Assembly: GCA_012961745.1 (NCBI GenBank)
Contig: DTYT01000099.1
Span: 1 to 16,069, forward strand
Length of the DNA: 16,069 bases
Reading direction: 5' to 3'
DNA from: Kiritimatiellia bacterium
Lineage (GTDB): Bacteria; Verrucomicrobiota; Kiritimatiellia; B70-G9
Position numbers and translations under genes: made by a program. The notes beneath the pieces were generated by a model, which did no database searches, was not told the origin of the DNA, and saw nothing but the letters and a program-made list of their open reading frames with translations. This document shows, one piece after another, positions 15,618-16,069 of the stretch. Each line of letters begins with the position of its first letter. Position 1 is the stretch's first letter.

Positions 15618-16069
15618 TCATGCACCGCGCTGTTTCCGCTCACGCCGGCGGGTAATCACCTCCTGCGCGATGGAATAAGGTGCCGCCTGGTAGCGGTCGA
15701 ATTCCAGGCTGAACGTCGCCCGTCCCTGCGTCAGACCGCGCAGGACACCGGCGTAACCGAACATCTCGGCCAGCGGCACCGACGCAGTGATGAGCCGATT
15801 CTGCCTTTGCATCTCCATGGAGTCGATCCGTCCCCGGCGCTGGCAAATGGACGCCGAAACCGCGCCGGTGAAGTCGTCCGGCGTCACCACTGACAGGCTC
15901 ATGATGGGCTCCAGTAGGACCGGGTCGGCCTTGAGAATCGCCTGACGGAAGGCCAGGCGCGCAGCTTCCTGAAAAGCGTGATCGCTGGAATCCACCTCGT
16001 GGTAGGAACCATCCAGCAGGGATACGCGCACGTCCACCACCGGGTAGCCGGCCCACACCCCCTCATTCA
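15618..16069 (-). CDS. fusA: Elongation factor G, C-terminal part (partial)
   Basis: EF-G is the ribosomal translocase GTPase, acting in the cytoplasm. Only the last 150 or so codons are present; the gene enters from the right window edge (first full codon at 16067) and ends with TGA at 15618-15620. The visible part holds the end of domain IV (GYPVVDVRVSLLDGSYHEVDSS, given here as GYPVVDV then DGSYHEVDSSDHAF) followed by domain V with LEPIM, RRGRI, VPLAEMFGYAG and LTQGRATFSLEF, all in the order known for EF-G. The domain V sequence reads AGVLRGLTQGRA where most EF-Gs have ATDLRSMTQGRA, so it could be a divergent main EF-G or an EF-G paralogue; the GTPase domain that would decide is outside the window. 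The basic C-terminal tail (RRRERKQRGA) is unremarkable. No obvious terminator follows; the next gene seems to have its own promoter just after the stop. Confidence 0.93.
   Translation of the reverse strand, partial: NEGVWAGYPVVDVRVSLLDGSYHEVDSSDHAFQEAARLAFRQAILKADPVLLEPIMSLSVVTPDDFTGAVSASICQRRGRIDSMEMQRQNRLITASVPLAEMFGYAGVLRGLTQGRATFSLEFDRYQAAPYSIAQEVITRRRERKQRGA

Noticed and set aside
13403..15655. A 750-codon open frame on the plus strand, antisense to the kinase
   Set aside because: It mirrors the kinase frame almost base for base, has no recognisable domain, and the minus strand carries all kinase motifs. Long antisense frames are expected in GC-rich coding DNA.

Overview
The window comes from a high-GC, Gram-negative (two-membrane) bacterium. 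Every gene I can support lies on the minus strand, so biological order runs from base 16069 down to base 1. The genes are typical bacterial chromosomal housekeeping and secretion genes. I see no transposase, phage gene, tRNA, rRNA or CRISPR array. The phylum cannot be fixed from sequence alone. The missing gspC, the terminal gspD and the PilM/PilN-like GspL are reminiscent of type II secretion loci outside the Gammaproteobacteria, for example in PVC-like or Acidobacteria-like lineages; this is only a guess.

Layout in transcription order: (1) the 3' end of an elongation factor G gene (15618-16069, cut by the window edge); (2) a soluble hybrid sensor histidine kinase (GAF-PAS-HisKA-HATPase-receiver) behind its own sigma70-type promoter; (3) a second, stronger sigma70-type promoter (perfect TTGACA, 17-bp spacer) in front of a ten-gene type II secretion system (T2SS) cluster in the order gspE-F-G-H-I-J-K-L-M-D; (4) after a 200-bp gap with hairpins and a promoter candidate, the first half of mfd (transcription-repair coupling factor), which runs off the left edge.

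The gsp genes make one assembly machine: GspE (cytoplasmic ATPase), GspF, GspL and GspM (inner-membrane platform), GspG (major pseudopilin), GspH, I, J and K (minor pseudopilins forming the tip) and GspD (outer-membrane secretin). No gspC, gspN, pilotin or prepilin peptidase gene is in the window, so these functions must be encoded elsewhere or replaced. J/K, L/M and M/D overlap by four bases, which suggests translational coupling.

The strongest oddity is that gspK is split into two frames at a run of eight G residues (7367-7374). The N-terminal pseudopilin segment and the C-terminal GspK body are both well conserved but out of register by one base. This could be an assembly error, a phase-variable tract, polymerase slippage or a -1 ribosomal frameshift. 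Other points of interest are a perfect 8-bp inverted repeat just upstream of the major pseudopilin gene gspG, a 14-bp perfect palindrome between gspE and gspF, and a GspH prepilin with Ala instead of Gly at the cleavage position. There is also strong evidence that the kinase starts about 120 bases downstream of the longest reading frame.
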